Shown: positions 1 through 7,468 of the stretch, in pieces | Layout: each line of letters starts with the position of its first letter | How positions within the stretch are numbered: position 1 is the first letter of the stretch | DNA from: Bacteroidales bacterium | Lineage (GTDB): Bacteria > Bacteroidota > Bacteroidia > Bacteroidales > Muribaculaceae | DNA length: 60,468 nt | Assembly (NCBI GenBank): GCA_014800795.1 | Contig: JAAVFL010000015.1 | Location: 1-60,468, forward strand | Reading direction: 5' to 3' | Notes under the pieces: model-generated | Seen by the model: the letters and a program-made list of their open reading frames with translations, nothing else | Database searches by the model: none | Told to the model about the DNA's origin: nothing | Translations under genes and position numbers: made by a program

Positions 1-232
1 CAATATTTTATCTAAATTTTACCTTTCGTAAATTTGTTTAAACAACTTCTATATTAATAAGACCTTTTTGAAGACAAAAGTTTATTTTCAATGGCGAATG
101 ACGTTTGTTTGATGGCAAATCGAATATAGGGTAAAATGACTTAGGCTGACGCATCTTAAAACCACACCACATCGACCGGCTATCCGCTGACATGGTATAC
201 TCATCACAGATCATGTCTAAGGCAAATACATT

Positions 233-629
233 ACGCTTCCAAATCTAATGTTTTTACACTACATTTGGAAGCGTGATGGCGGTTGATAGGGGTAATCGTG
301 ACTATCCATCTCTTTATAGACTATATATTATGAGGTGCGCGAGAGTGCCAAATCATGTATTTTATATCCACATTTGGCACCGTCGTGGATATTGATAGCC
401 AGTTTGGTTTGGTTCGGGCTATATATATGCCCGATAAACTAAACTTATCTATATATGGGCTGATGAAAAGAAAAAACATAATCTTGGGGGTTGACTTGGG
501 GGCAACCCCTAAGTCAACCCCCATGTCGGGGCATAAGCCAGAGCAGAAGATAATAAGCTTAGAATGAATACGAAACAATTTGACATGATGCCTAACTTGT
601 AGCATAGGCATCAAGTCAGGCATCATGTC
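233..629. repeat. Cluster of seven inverted repeats in a gene-free region
   Basis: Seen directly: arms 233-244/263-274 (12 bp, perfect), 285-289/302-306, 345-353/372-380 (9 bp, perfect), 394-399/417-422, 434-438/445-449 with outer arms 429-432/457-460, 486-501/506-522 (16 bp with one bulge) and 582-599/612-629 (18 bp, one mismatch). The first and third share CCAAATC and ACATTTGG with an 18-base loop in each, and both are followed by TTGATAG about ten bases later, so a two-hairpin module has probably been duplicated with a period near 109 bp. Positions 1-232 show nothing I can name. The small ORFs reading through the stems look like by-products of the repeats. Function is unknown: structured RNA, a mobile-element end, or a recombination substrate are all possible. 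Confidence 0.7.
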
Positions 630-677
630 CAATAGACAACTTATTAATATCTTGCAGAAAATATGTAACTTTGACAA

Positions 678-1088
678 ATGGAAATACGGACAAAAGCCTT
701 TCTTATATTTCAAATTGCTGTGGCAATTGTCACGACAATGCTGGCATCTTTACATTTTATAATGTTGAATTATGTAACCAATGACAGATTTTACTTTGAT
801 TCCTGCATAATTGTATGCTTGATTTACACAATCTCTTATGCTTTATTCTTATTTCCAGCGTGGAGGTTATGGAATGGCAAGAATTGGTATTCACTTTCTC
901 TATTGTTATTTTCACTAATAACCGGATTTGCCGTTATATGTTTTATTATTGGTATGATAGATACAGGCGATTGGGGATTTTGTTTAGTTTGGGGAGCCAT
1001 TTTATTATATATTGTTTATCTACCATTTATTATTATAAGCTCTTGCTTTATCGGTTTGATTGGTAAGTATATTTCAAAAAAAATATAA
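678..1088 (+). CDS. Small four-helix membrane protein of unknown function
   Basis: The 136-residue product has four strongly hydrophobic stretches (about residues 8-28, 42-62, 70-92 and 102-130), short polar loops and a lysine-rich end, so it should be an inner-membrane protein. I do not recognise a family. Base composition is much more AT-rich than the housekeeping genes further right, as is the acetyltransferase that follows, which suggests acquired DNA. A TAACTTTG box at 666-673 ends only four bases before the ATG, so either the mRNA is nearly leaderless or the box is fortuitous. The gene follows directly on the hairpin cluster. Confidence 0.55.
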   Translation: MEIRTKAFLIFQIAVAIVTTMLASLHFIMLNYVTNDRFYFDSCIIVCLIYTISYALFLFPAWRLWNGKNWYSLSLLLFSLITGFAVICFIIGMIDTGDWGFCLVWGAILLYIVYLPFIIISSCFIGLIGKYISKKI

Positions 1089-1259
1089 TCGAGAGGTTTC
1101 ATAAATTCCATCTGACCCCTACTAAGCTGGATATCTCAATATTTGAATATAATTTATGGTTTGCATATCGCATTATTTACATAAAAAATCTAAGGAATTA
1201 TTTTGCCTCTTATTTGTACTTTTTCTTCATAATGTATGCATTTTCAGGGCTTAATTTTT

Positions 1260-1289
1260 TTTGTATTCCAACTTTTTTGTGTAATTTTG
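1260..1289 (+). promoter_or_regulatory. Bacteroidota-type promoter for the acetyltransferase
   Basis: TTTG at 1260-1263 and TAATTTTG at 1282-1289 are separated by 18 bases, close to the usual -33/-7 arrangement of Bacteroidota. The gene starts about 60 bases downstream. Confidence 0.55.
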
Positions 1290-1351
1290 TATTGTTGTCA
1301 AATTAAAAATCTGAGGCATTTCTCATATATTTACGACTTATTTTATTACCT

Positions 1352-1903
1352 ATGACTATGGAAGAACTGGAATATGAAAGGAATATCAACTACTTGATTT
1401 CGACAGGTAAATTGCACGATATGTTGAAGTCTGATGAACTGATTAGAGAATTGAATAATCTACCACTTGTAAAACAGCAAGAACAGATTGAGATTATAAA
1501 GAAACTATTCGGGTTTGTCGGAAAAAATCCTTCTATAGCTCACGGGTTCCACTGTGATTTTGGATGCAACATCAAAATCGGAGATAACTTCTATGCCGGA
1601 TACAATTGTACCATGCTTGACTATGCGGAGATAACTATAGGGAATAATTGTCTTATTGGCCCGAACGTTGGATTATATACCACCTACCACAATCTTAATG
1701 CAGTAGATAGGTTTAAGACCGGAAAAGCTAAACCCATTAAGATTGGAAACAATGTATGGATTGGCGGACATAGTTGTGTATTAGCAGGTGTAACCATTGG
1801 AGATGGTGCTGTGATTGGAGCAGGAAGTGTCGTTAAATATGATGTAAAGCCACATACATTGGTTGCCGGTAATCCTGCCAAGTTTATAAAAACTTTGGAT
1901 TAA
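1352..1903 (+). CDS. Sugar O-acetyltransferase, Maa/LacA/NodL family (left-handed beta-helix)
   Basis: The 183-residue product would transfer acetyl from acetyl-CoA to a sugar hydroxyl in the cytoplasm. Residues 1-55 form the helical N-terminal cap typical of maltose/galactoside acetyltransferases. From about residue 60 hexapeptide repeats follow (IKIGDN, ITIGNN, IKIGNN, VTIGDG, AVIGAG), ending with the family signature IGNNVWIGG then GAGSVV and GNPAK. The histidine in YTTYHN, near residue 112, sits where the catalytic His of the family lies. Length is normal. Acceptor sugar cannot be told. It is a single-gene unit in AT-rich DNA, with its own promoter and a hairpin after it. Confidence 0.9.
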   Translation: MTMEELEYERNINYLISTGKLHDMLKSDELIRELNNLPLVKQQEQIEIIKKLFGFVGKNPSIAHGFHCDFGCNIKIGDNFYAGYNCTMLDYAEITIGNNCLIGPNVGLYTTYHNLNAVDRFKTGKAKPIKIGNNVWIGGHSCVLAGVTIGDGAVIGAGSVVKYDVKPHTLVAGNPAKFIKTLD

Positions 1904-1937
1904 GGTTAAATTAGATTGCTTCTGCAAGATGTGTTTT

Positions 1938-1968
1938 TGTCCGACAAACGCAACGCGATTGTCGGACA
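1938..1968 (+). terminator. Hairpin after the acetyltransferase
   Basis: Perfect 10-bp arms TGTCCGACAA (1938-1947) and TTGTCGGACA (1959-1968) with an 11-base loop, 35 bases after the stop codon. It lacks a strong T-run. A second, shorter hairpin lies at 2020-2037. The rest of 1904-2223 shows no gene. Confidence 0.5.
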
Positions 1969-2223
1969 TTATACAGCCTTGCAAGGAGAAACCCCTCGAC
2001 CCGATTTATGAAGTTGGCAAGAGCCTAAATTGGCTCTACAGCCTATTCAGCACCCAAAAATCACCCTATTTCGCTACGTTAAATATTGTAAATATAAATA
2101 GAATAAAGTTAACTCATAAGTGGATATTAAGCAGAAATACCTAATTTAGCTAATACACTCCTAACTACCTGAAAACACAAAACTTACATAAGGGAATACT
2201 TTTTTGCCTTATCCTACCAAAAT

Positions 2224-2565
2224 CTATACCTTCCCTGTATTCTTTTCTATAAATCTATGCTGGTAATCAGCATAGTAAGGGATTTCATATGAATAGTAAA
2301 CCGGCGAGCGGATGATGATGGCATCCGTCTCCGGCGCTTTCTTGAGAATCGAAGTCAATTCATCGCGCACGGCACATAGACCGTTGGTTTTACCTCCTTT
2401 CCGCTTGCAGGAGAAACAGCTTACACAGCCCTTGAAAGTCTGCGGATACAGGTCGGTTTTCTCAGTCTCGGCGCCTGCCGATGCTGCCCCTTCGAGCGCC
2501 TTCCCTACCAATGTGGCGGTATTCCATTGCCTGCGGGGACTTCCATTAATTCCTAATACTTTAAT
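2224..2565 (-). pseudogene. Decayed flavodoxin-like NADPH-dependent FMN reductase
   Basis: On the minus strand a continuous frame reads the FMN-binding N-terminus (VLGINGSPRR), then the cysteine-rich CVSCFSCKRKGGK motif and a SPVYY motif, all typical of the multimeric flavodoxin / NADPH-dependent FMN reductase family. Three defects mark it as broken: the expected start codon is ATT (2563-2565) rather than ATG, the part after SPVYY jumps to a short unrelated tail (YADYQHRFIEKN) and stops, and total length is about 114 codons where the family has about 180-200. It is divergent from an equally damaged HxlR regulator, the normal partner for such reductases. Confidence 0.75.
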
Positions 2566-2633
2566 GTCGTGAGAATTTAAATTTGTTCTGCTTTCTTAAC
2601 AAAGTGTTCTTCGTCGCAGTTTATTAAAAATGA

Positions 2634-2653
2634 CTTTCCATCTGGAAAGTCCG
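2634..2653. promoter_or_regulatory. Palindromic operator between the decayed reductase and HxlR gene
   Basis: GACTTTCCA (2634-2642), two bases, TGGAAAGTC (2645-2653): a perfect 9-bp dyad. It lies in the divergent intergenic region about 30 bases upstream of a TAACTTTG box (2682-2689) for the regulator gene, where an HxlR-family operator would be expected. It has survived although both genes are damaged. Confidence 0.6.
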
Positions 2654-2703
2654 ATATACTCTAACTCGTTTTTTTTCATTAACTTTGTACTATAAATCAG
2701 ATA

Positions 2704-3011
2704 ATGGAAGAATGCTTACAGGAAATAGGCGAAAATCTCCGCAATAAGGAATGTCCTGATCTTTATCGGTATATGCTTCGGATTCAGGACGCCCTCGATG
2801 TGCTTTCTGGAAAATGGAAAATTCCGATTCTGTTTGCCATACTTAAAGGCCACGGCAGGTTTTCAGATATTATTCATTTCTGTCCGGGGCTTAAAGATAA
2901 GATACTCGACAACCGCTTGAAAAACCTTAGCGATAACAAAATAATACAGAAGCAGGGTAATGAACACGTTCTCTGACTGACCACGGCATATCACTCTACC
3001 GTGTCATGTAG
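2704..3011 (+). pseudogene. Frameshifted HxlR-family transcriptional regulator
   Basis: The frame from 2704 gives a winged-helix HxlR domain: LDVLSGKWKIPILFAILKG near residue 33, FSDI, then LDNRLKNLSDNKII. It stops at 2974-2976 just where the second wing should end. Moving one base restores a typical continuation, LTDHGISLYRVM, up to TAG at 3009-3011, matching the family's Y-x-LT-x-hG-x-sL pattern. A single-base loss near 2967-2974 explains this, and even the repaired protein is short at its C-terminus. A sequencing error is the alternative, but the divergent reductase partner is also broken, so genuine decay is more likely. Confidence 0.7.
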
Positions 3012-3079
3012 GAACTATGGCGTTTCGGATGCATGCACCGGGATATAATGCAGACAAAATAGAATTTGAACCGACGATA

Positions 3080-3829
3080 ATGGCAGATAAAAAAGAAAAG
3101 ATAATAGGATTTTTCTGGCAACATCTACTGTTGCTGCTCTCCATGTTTTTCATGACTTTCGGCGTAGCGCTGTGCGTCCGCTCAAATCTCGGCAGTGGTG
3201 TGATCTCTTCTATCCCCATGGCATTCAGCCTGGCAGGGGAAGCCGGGTTAGCACCTGAATGGACAATTGGCGGATATACCAATATAATGAATGTCCTTCT
3301 GGTAGTTGCTCAGATTCTTGTTCTCCGACGCCGGTTTGAACCGATACAGCTTTTCCAGCTTCTGATTGGATTCGTATTCGGATGTCTCCTTGATATCAAT
3401 ATGTGGCTTACATCTTTCTTCTCGACATATGCGTCACTTCCGTCACAGATAATAGCTCAATTCATGGGAGCCACAATTCTTGGATGCGCGGTAGCCATTG
3501 AGATACGGTGCGGTTCGGTAACAATGCCGGGGGAGGGCATACAGGTTGCCATCGCCTGTGTATCCCGACGCCCGTTTCCGAATGTGAAGATTATGGTTGA
3601 TACTACCCTTGTTGCGTTGGCTGTTATTACGGGATTCTGCTTCTTCGGCGTATGGCCTTGGACGGTGGTAGGACCCGGCACGCTCTTTGCGATGTTCTAT
3701 GTCGGTTTCGTCGTAAAGCTGCTCAATCCGCATCTCGGATGGTTTGACCGCCTCTTGGATTATCGCCCAGGATTCCGACGCTACATCTATGGACTTGCCC
3801 GTTTCATATATCCGAAAAAGGAATGGTAG
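3080..3829 (+). CDS. YczE/YitT-like integral membrane protein (DUF6198 type)
   Basis: About 249 residues from the ATG at 3080; a longer frame opens at 3017 but its first 21 codons (through HAPGYN) look non-coding. Five to six hydrophobic segments are visible (about residues 13-35, 55-75, 85-105, 115-140, 165-195). FGVALCVRSNLGSGVISSIP near residue 23 and the later PGEGIQVA are signatures of the YczE/YyaS/YitT family of membrane proteins, whose transported substrate is not settled. It is the only intact gene between the decayed HxlR gene and the remnants at 3855-4203. Confidence 0.75.
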   Translation: MADKKEKIIGFFWQHLLLLLSMFFMTFGVALCVRSNLGSGVISSIPMAFSLAGEAGLAPEWTIGGYTNIMNVLLVVAQILVLRRRFEPIQLFQLLIGFVFGCLLDINMWLTSFFSTYASLPSQIIAQFMGATILGCAVAIEIRCGSVTMPGEGIQVAIACVSRRPFPNVKIMVDTTLVALAVITGFCFFGVWPWTVVGPGTLFAMFYVGFVVKLLNPHLGWFDRLLDYRPGFRRYIYGLARFIYPKKEW

Positions 3830-3854
3830 AATAACAAATCGGATTGGGAAACGG

Positions 3855-4064
3855 TCACATTCCCATTCCGCCCATTAACGGCAATGGAATGTCGGAGCTG
3901 ACAGCATCCATATATCTCTTCTGAAACATTTCAGGTACCTCATTACCATTGGCCGCTACCTGAGGCTGGAAACAGTCAGATATAGGCGCATGGTAGCCCG
4001 GCAACAGACACCTGGCGGCAGACCCGGCAACGGATAATCGCTTGTCCTCAGCCTTCAGTTTCAG
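3855..4064 (-). pseudogene. C-terminal gene remnant, family unrecognised
   Basis: A minus-strand frame open for 70 codons with protein-like composition ends ...FQKRYMDAVSSDIPLP then a Gly/Met-rich tail and TGA (3855-3857). It has no start and runs into a stop at 4065-4067. I do not recognise the family. It overlaps by 17 bases a different frame coding the YjbR/MmcQ tail, so two unrelated broken ends are probably joined here, or one protein with a frameshift. Confidence 0.4.
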
Positions 4065-4203
4065 TTATTTCAGTATGAGTGACCTTTACCATCCGTGGCA
4101 ATTTCCTGACTATTTCCGCATAGCTGTGCCTGATCAACGACTTGATAAAATCATCACTGAGAGATCCGTGCAGGCTCATTTCATTCCAGTATTTTTTATT
4201 CCA
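4048..4203 (-). pseudogene. C-terminal remnant of a YjbR/MmcQ-family DNA-binding protein
   Basis: The minus strand reads YWNEMSLHGSLSDDF then IKSLIRHSYAEIVRKLPR before a stop at 4048-4050. The pattern 'hWisv.Ldgslpdd..k.LidhSYelVv.kLpk' is the characteristic end of YjbR/MmcQ (double-wing) proteins. Everything before it is missing, with the receptor gene ending ten bases away at 4213, so only about 50 codons remain. Together with the reductase and HxlR remnants this makes 2.2-4.2 kb a zone of gene loss. Confidence 0.55.
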
Positions 4204-4212
4204 ATATTAACG

Positions 4213-6069
4213 TTATATGCTTAATTTGAAGCCTCCCATAACTGTAAACCCCGGCATCTCATACCCCCGGTTTATTGTATAGCGGGCATCAGTTATGTTA
4301 TCAAGATTTACAAACAATTGCAACTGCTTGATAATCATATATGACAGCCTCAGGTTTACGGTTGCGTAATTCTGATTCTGAATATCGTCCGCCACATATA
4401 GGTCGCCTATCCCTTTGAGTTCGGCATCTGCATGAAAATTTCTGAAAGCGTCCCAGCCTATACCCAGATAATATTGATTTTTAGGAGCGCCTGTAAGGTT
4501 TTTTAGAGATGTATGCAGATAGCTGTAGGTGGCCCATAGTTGCAGGCAATTCAACGGATTACTTCGGGCCGAAACCTCGACCCCTTTGTTGATGAACCTG
4601 CCCGTATTCACATTTTTCATATCCACTGTCTGAATCATATCACTCCCTTTGCTGTAATAAGCCGTCATATCTATATTAAGCCACCGGTTCACACTCTTTC
4701 CGAGGGTTAGCTCATAATTCATCATATTTTCAGGATGCAATGCCTGATTTGCCATGCGGTACAGATATAGTTCGCGGAACGATGGATTGCGATACCCCTT
4801 TGCTACAGAACCCTTTACTGTCCAGCCGTCTATCGGATGCACTACAAATCCACCCTGCGGAATCCATTGAGTGTCAAACTTATTACTGTTTGCCATTCTC
4901 ACTCCGGCATTTAAAATAATGCGGTTGCTCCACAGATTTTGAGACAAAGTGACATATGGAGAGTATTCTGTGATACTCTTTCGGTCAATCGTGGATATGG
5001 ATCCTTCGGTATGCGCATTCCCACCCGATACCGGTATTTTTCCCGTGTATCGGTCAAAATCAAAGCCTATCGTGGCATTGGCGTCTATCCATGGCTTTAT
5101 ATTTTGATATAGAGTTACACCCAGCCTGTCGTCAAGACTATGAAAATGTCGGGGATCATCTATAAAGTGATTGCCATAACTGTAATACACTCTGACGGCC
5201 CCGCTTGTATTCCCGTAAAAGTTTGTAGCTGTAAGCGAGCTTTCCCCCCTGATAATATTCTGGTGGTAAATATCGGTAGATTCCGGATCAGACAATGTCG
5301 GATAGATCGGATCATTCCCTATAAACTGCATCAATGTATAGTCGGCTTTCAGACTCCAGTTATCACTGAAATCATAACCGATTTTTGCATATAAGTTGCT
5401 CTGTTTGAAATCAAAATTCTTTTTCAATCCATCTGTGCGGTCATATCCTGATGAGATCAGCGATGAAAAATTTCCGTAACGGGTCGTATTTGTCAGCGAT
5501 GTAAGCCAAGTGTTGTAAGACCCGTACTGAGATGTCAGAGTGGTGCGGCTCCCATTGCGTAAGGCATTTTTGGTGATTACGTTTATCACCCCTGCCATCG
5601 CGTTTGAACCATACAGAACCGATGCCGGACCCCTCAGTATCTCGACTTTGTCTACATACTCGGTCTGGTAAAAATCCGCAATCTGATGAGAATATATACC
5701 GGCGAACTGAGGCTGGCCGTCTACCATCATCAGCACCGCACTCGCTCTGTCACCACCCACACCGCGCAATTTTATATGTCCGGAGCCTCCGTTGCTTACC
5801 CCGAACCCGAATATATTCCGTTCGGAAACGAACAGACTCGGAACAATACCTGATATGGCACCGAGCAACTGTGTGTTACCAGTCGCTTCAAGCTGTTTAC
5901 CGCTTATGGTTGAAACCGTATATGGAAGTAAATTCCTTCCGGTTGCGGTATTGCTTCCGGTGACTACAATCTCACCCAGATGATGTGTCCGGGTAGAATC
6001 TGCTGCATTCTGTGAGAATGTGGGTAAGGAAGTGAATATAAGGGACAATAAAATTGCAGAATGCTTCAT
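4213..6069 (-). CDS. TonB-dependent outer-membrane receptor
   Basis: About 618 residues starting at the ATG at 6069 (a TTG two codons earlier is unlikely). A Sec signal peptide (KHSAILLSLIFTSLPTFSQ) is followed by the TonB box region, a plug domain (about residues 40-150, with LRGVGGDRASAVLMMVDGQP and VEILRGPASVLYGSNAMAGVINVIT) and a 22-strand-type barrel ending in the hydrophobic FKLSI, with terminal aromatic-alternating strands. The size and lack of a carboxypeptidase-like N-terminal domain fit a BtuB/FepA-like importer of metal chelates or cobamides rather than SusC. It starts two bases after the stop of the DUF362 gene, so both are one operon; substrate is not determined. Confidence 0.9.
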   Translation of the reverse strand: MKHSAILLSLIFTSLPTFSQNAADSTRTHHLGEIVVTGSNTATGRNLLPYTVSTISGKQLEATGNTQLLGAISGIVPSLFVSERNIFGFGVSNGGSGHIKLRGVGGDRASAVLMMVDGQPQFAGIYSHQIADFYQTEYVDKVEILRGPASVLYGSNAMAGVINVITKNALRNGSRTTLTSQYGSYNTWLTSLTNTTRYGNFSSLISSGYDRTDGLKKNFDFKQSNLYAKIGYDFSDNWSLKADYTLMQFIGNDPIYPTLSDPESTDIYHQNIIRGESSLTATNFYGNTSGAVRVYYSYGNHFIDDPRHFHSLDDRLGVTLYQNIKPWIDANATIGFDFDRYTGKIPVSGGNAHTEGSISTIDRKSITEYSPYVTLSQNLWSNRIILNAGVRMANSNKFDTQWIPQGGFVVHPIDGWTVKGSVAKGYRNPSFRELYLYRMANQALHPENMMNYELTLGKSVNRWLNIDMTAYYSKGSDMIQTVDMKNVNTGRFINKGVEVSARSNPLNCLQLWATYSYLHTSLKNLTGAPKNQYYLGIGWDAFRNFHADAELKGIGDLYVADDIQNQNYATVNLRLSYMIIKQLQLFVNLDNITDARYTINRGYEMPGFTVMGGFKLSI

Positions 6070-6071
6070 CC

Positions 6072-7052
6072 TCAATTGAGATTTATAAGTTTATAGGTCT
6101 GGGTCCCGAGACCGATCTCCTCGCCATAATCAAGCGTATGCATTCCGTGACGCGAATCGATACGCTCGATCAAATGAATTTTTCCGTGGTCTTCGGAGTT
6201 GCGTACAAGATCAGTGCATGCTTTGTCAAGAGCGACCGGATCAAGAGACGCAAGAATACCTAAGTCGTGCATTTCCGGATCGGCCGGATGGGAATCGCAA
6301 TCACAGTCAACCGAAAGGTTGTTTGCCACACTGATATATATGATATTGTCGCCACAGTGGTTTGCAACGGCTTTTGCTGCTTCCGCCATCGATTCAAGAA
6401 AGTTGTCCTGTTCGGCCAGATTGCTCCATAAGCCCGATGTACTTTCCATATTTCCGCCCGAGTGTATGTAACTCTTCCCGTTCGACGATGCTATACCGAT
6501 TGACATATTCTTTATCGCACCACCGAAACCGCCCATAGCGTGTCCCTTGAAATGTGACAATATTACGGTAAAATCATAGTCTGGATAGTGTGAACCCACA
6601 ATATCATATTTGAGATGCCGCCCTCCATCAAGCGGTAATTTCACCTCCCCTTCGGCATCCATAATGTCAACAGGCGCTATTGCCGTGAAACCATGCTCTT
6701 CAGCAGCACGGAGATGATCTTTCGTTGAAAACCGTTTCCCCTCGTAGGCAGTGTTGCATTCTACGATAGTTCCTCCAGTAAGTTCTACAAAGTCCGCGAT
6801 GAGCGACGGCTGGAGGAAATTGTGCCCCCCGGGCTCTCCGGTCGATATCTTCACCGCAACTTTACCGGTTGCTTCTCTGCCGAGTGCCTTGTATAACTTG
6901 ATTATCGCCTCGGGCGAGATCTCTTTAGTCATGTAGACTGTTGCTGTATCCGGTTTCTGATTTCTATCATTCATCGTTGTTTCGGTACTGTTTTGTGCAA
7001 CCCCTGTAATGGAACATACTCCCGCTATAAATGAAACTATTGTCTTGTTCAT
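6072..7052 (-). CDS. DUF362 family protein with signal peptide
   Basis: 326 residues. The N-terminus (MNKTIVSFIAGVCSITGVAQ) looks like a Sec signal peptide. The body carries the DUF362 pattern: VAVKISTGEPGGHNFLQPSLIADFVE, VECNTAYEGKR, HFKGHAMGGFGGAIKNMSIG and LDPVALDKACTDL. Many DUF362 proteins end in a 4Fe-4S ferredoxin domain; here no CxxCxxCxxxC is present, only CDCDSH, so a metal site would have to be built from other residues. The gene is first in an operon with the TonB receptor, suggesting a periplasmic role in handling whatever that receptor imports (inference). No clear -7 box is seen; a MITE-like repeat sits 18 bases upstream. Confidence 0.8.
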   Translation of the reverse strand: MNKTIVSFIAGVCSITGVAQNSTETTMNDRNQKPDTATVYMTKEISPEAIIKLYKALGREATGKVAVKISTGEPGGHNFLQPSLIADFVELTGGTIVECNTAYEGKRFSTKDHLRAAEEHGFTAIAPVDIMDAEGEVKLPLDGGRHLKYDIVGSHYPDYDFTVILSHFKGHAMGGFGGAIKNMSIGIASSNGKSYIHSGGNMESTSGLWSNLAEQDNFLESMAEAAKAVANHCGDNIIYISVANNLSVDCDCDSHPADPEMHDLGILASLDPVALDKACTDLVRNSEDHGKIHLIERIDSRHGMHTLDYGEEIGLGTQTYKLINLN

Positions 7053-7070
7053 AGATGTGATGTTTTATTT

Positions 7071-7224
7071 TAAGTAAGTCGTGGAAATTATTTTATATTA
7101 TTCGTTAGCATACTTTCAGTCGGATTTTGCTTGAAGATGAAGGTAACATCCGGCGAAAGGATGCTGTGGATGATATAAAGTCCTGTCAAGTATATTATAC
7201 GTAATAATTGTCATGACTTACTTA
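7071..7224. repeat. MITE-like element, short degenerate copy
   Basis: 154 bp bounded by terminal inverted repeats of about 22 bp: TAAGTAAGTC at 7071-7080 and its complement GACTTACTTA at 7215-7224, with three mismatches over 22. It shares both ends and an internal GAAGATGAAGG with the 218-bp copy at 20510-20727. No ORF inside. It lies directly upstream of the DUF362/TonB operon, so it may carry or displace that promoter. Confidence 0.75.
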
Positions 7225-7313
7225 CCAAAATTAATGGAACTTATACCGCATTTATTGGAAATGCAGCCTCGGTTGCTGGCAACCGGATTGTATGCCGATT
7301 CTATAAAGATGAA

Positions 7314-7345
7314 GTGGTTGTGTCGTTCAAATGCGACACAACCAC
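7314..7345. terminator. Strong hairpin downstream of the M23 peptidase gene
   Basis: Perfect 12-bp arms GTGGTTGTGTCG (7314-7325) and its complement (7334-7345), loop of eight bases. It lies 124 bases after the stop of the minus-strand peptidase gene and may end that transcript, although no T-run follows on either strand. A smaller stem GGTTGC/GCAACC sits at 7271-7284. Confidence 0.45.
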
Positions 7346-7468
7346 TGACATATATAAGTTCATATTGTGGAGAGTGCGCTGTCGGGGCAGGTATCTGCCA
7401 GCCACTACTGTCTTGCTCTCTCAGCGGTGAATTTCCTCTATGTTTGGAAAGAATTTCTTCCGTTGTTA

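Noticed and set aside
355-713. Short frames on both strands through the hairpin cluster
   Set aside because: They read through inverted repeats and show no protein features.
233-2037. Possible integron cassette array (single genes followed by inverted repeats, a GCCTAAC box at 588-594)
   Set aside because: The repeats do not have the paired RYYYAAC/GTTRRRY boxes and spacing of attC sites, and no integrase is seen.
4042-4224. 60-codon plus-strand frame
   Set aside because: Antisense to the YjbR/MmcQ remnant, which explains the sequence better.
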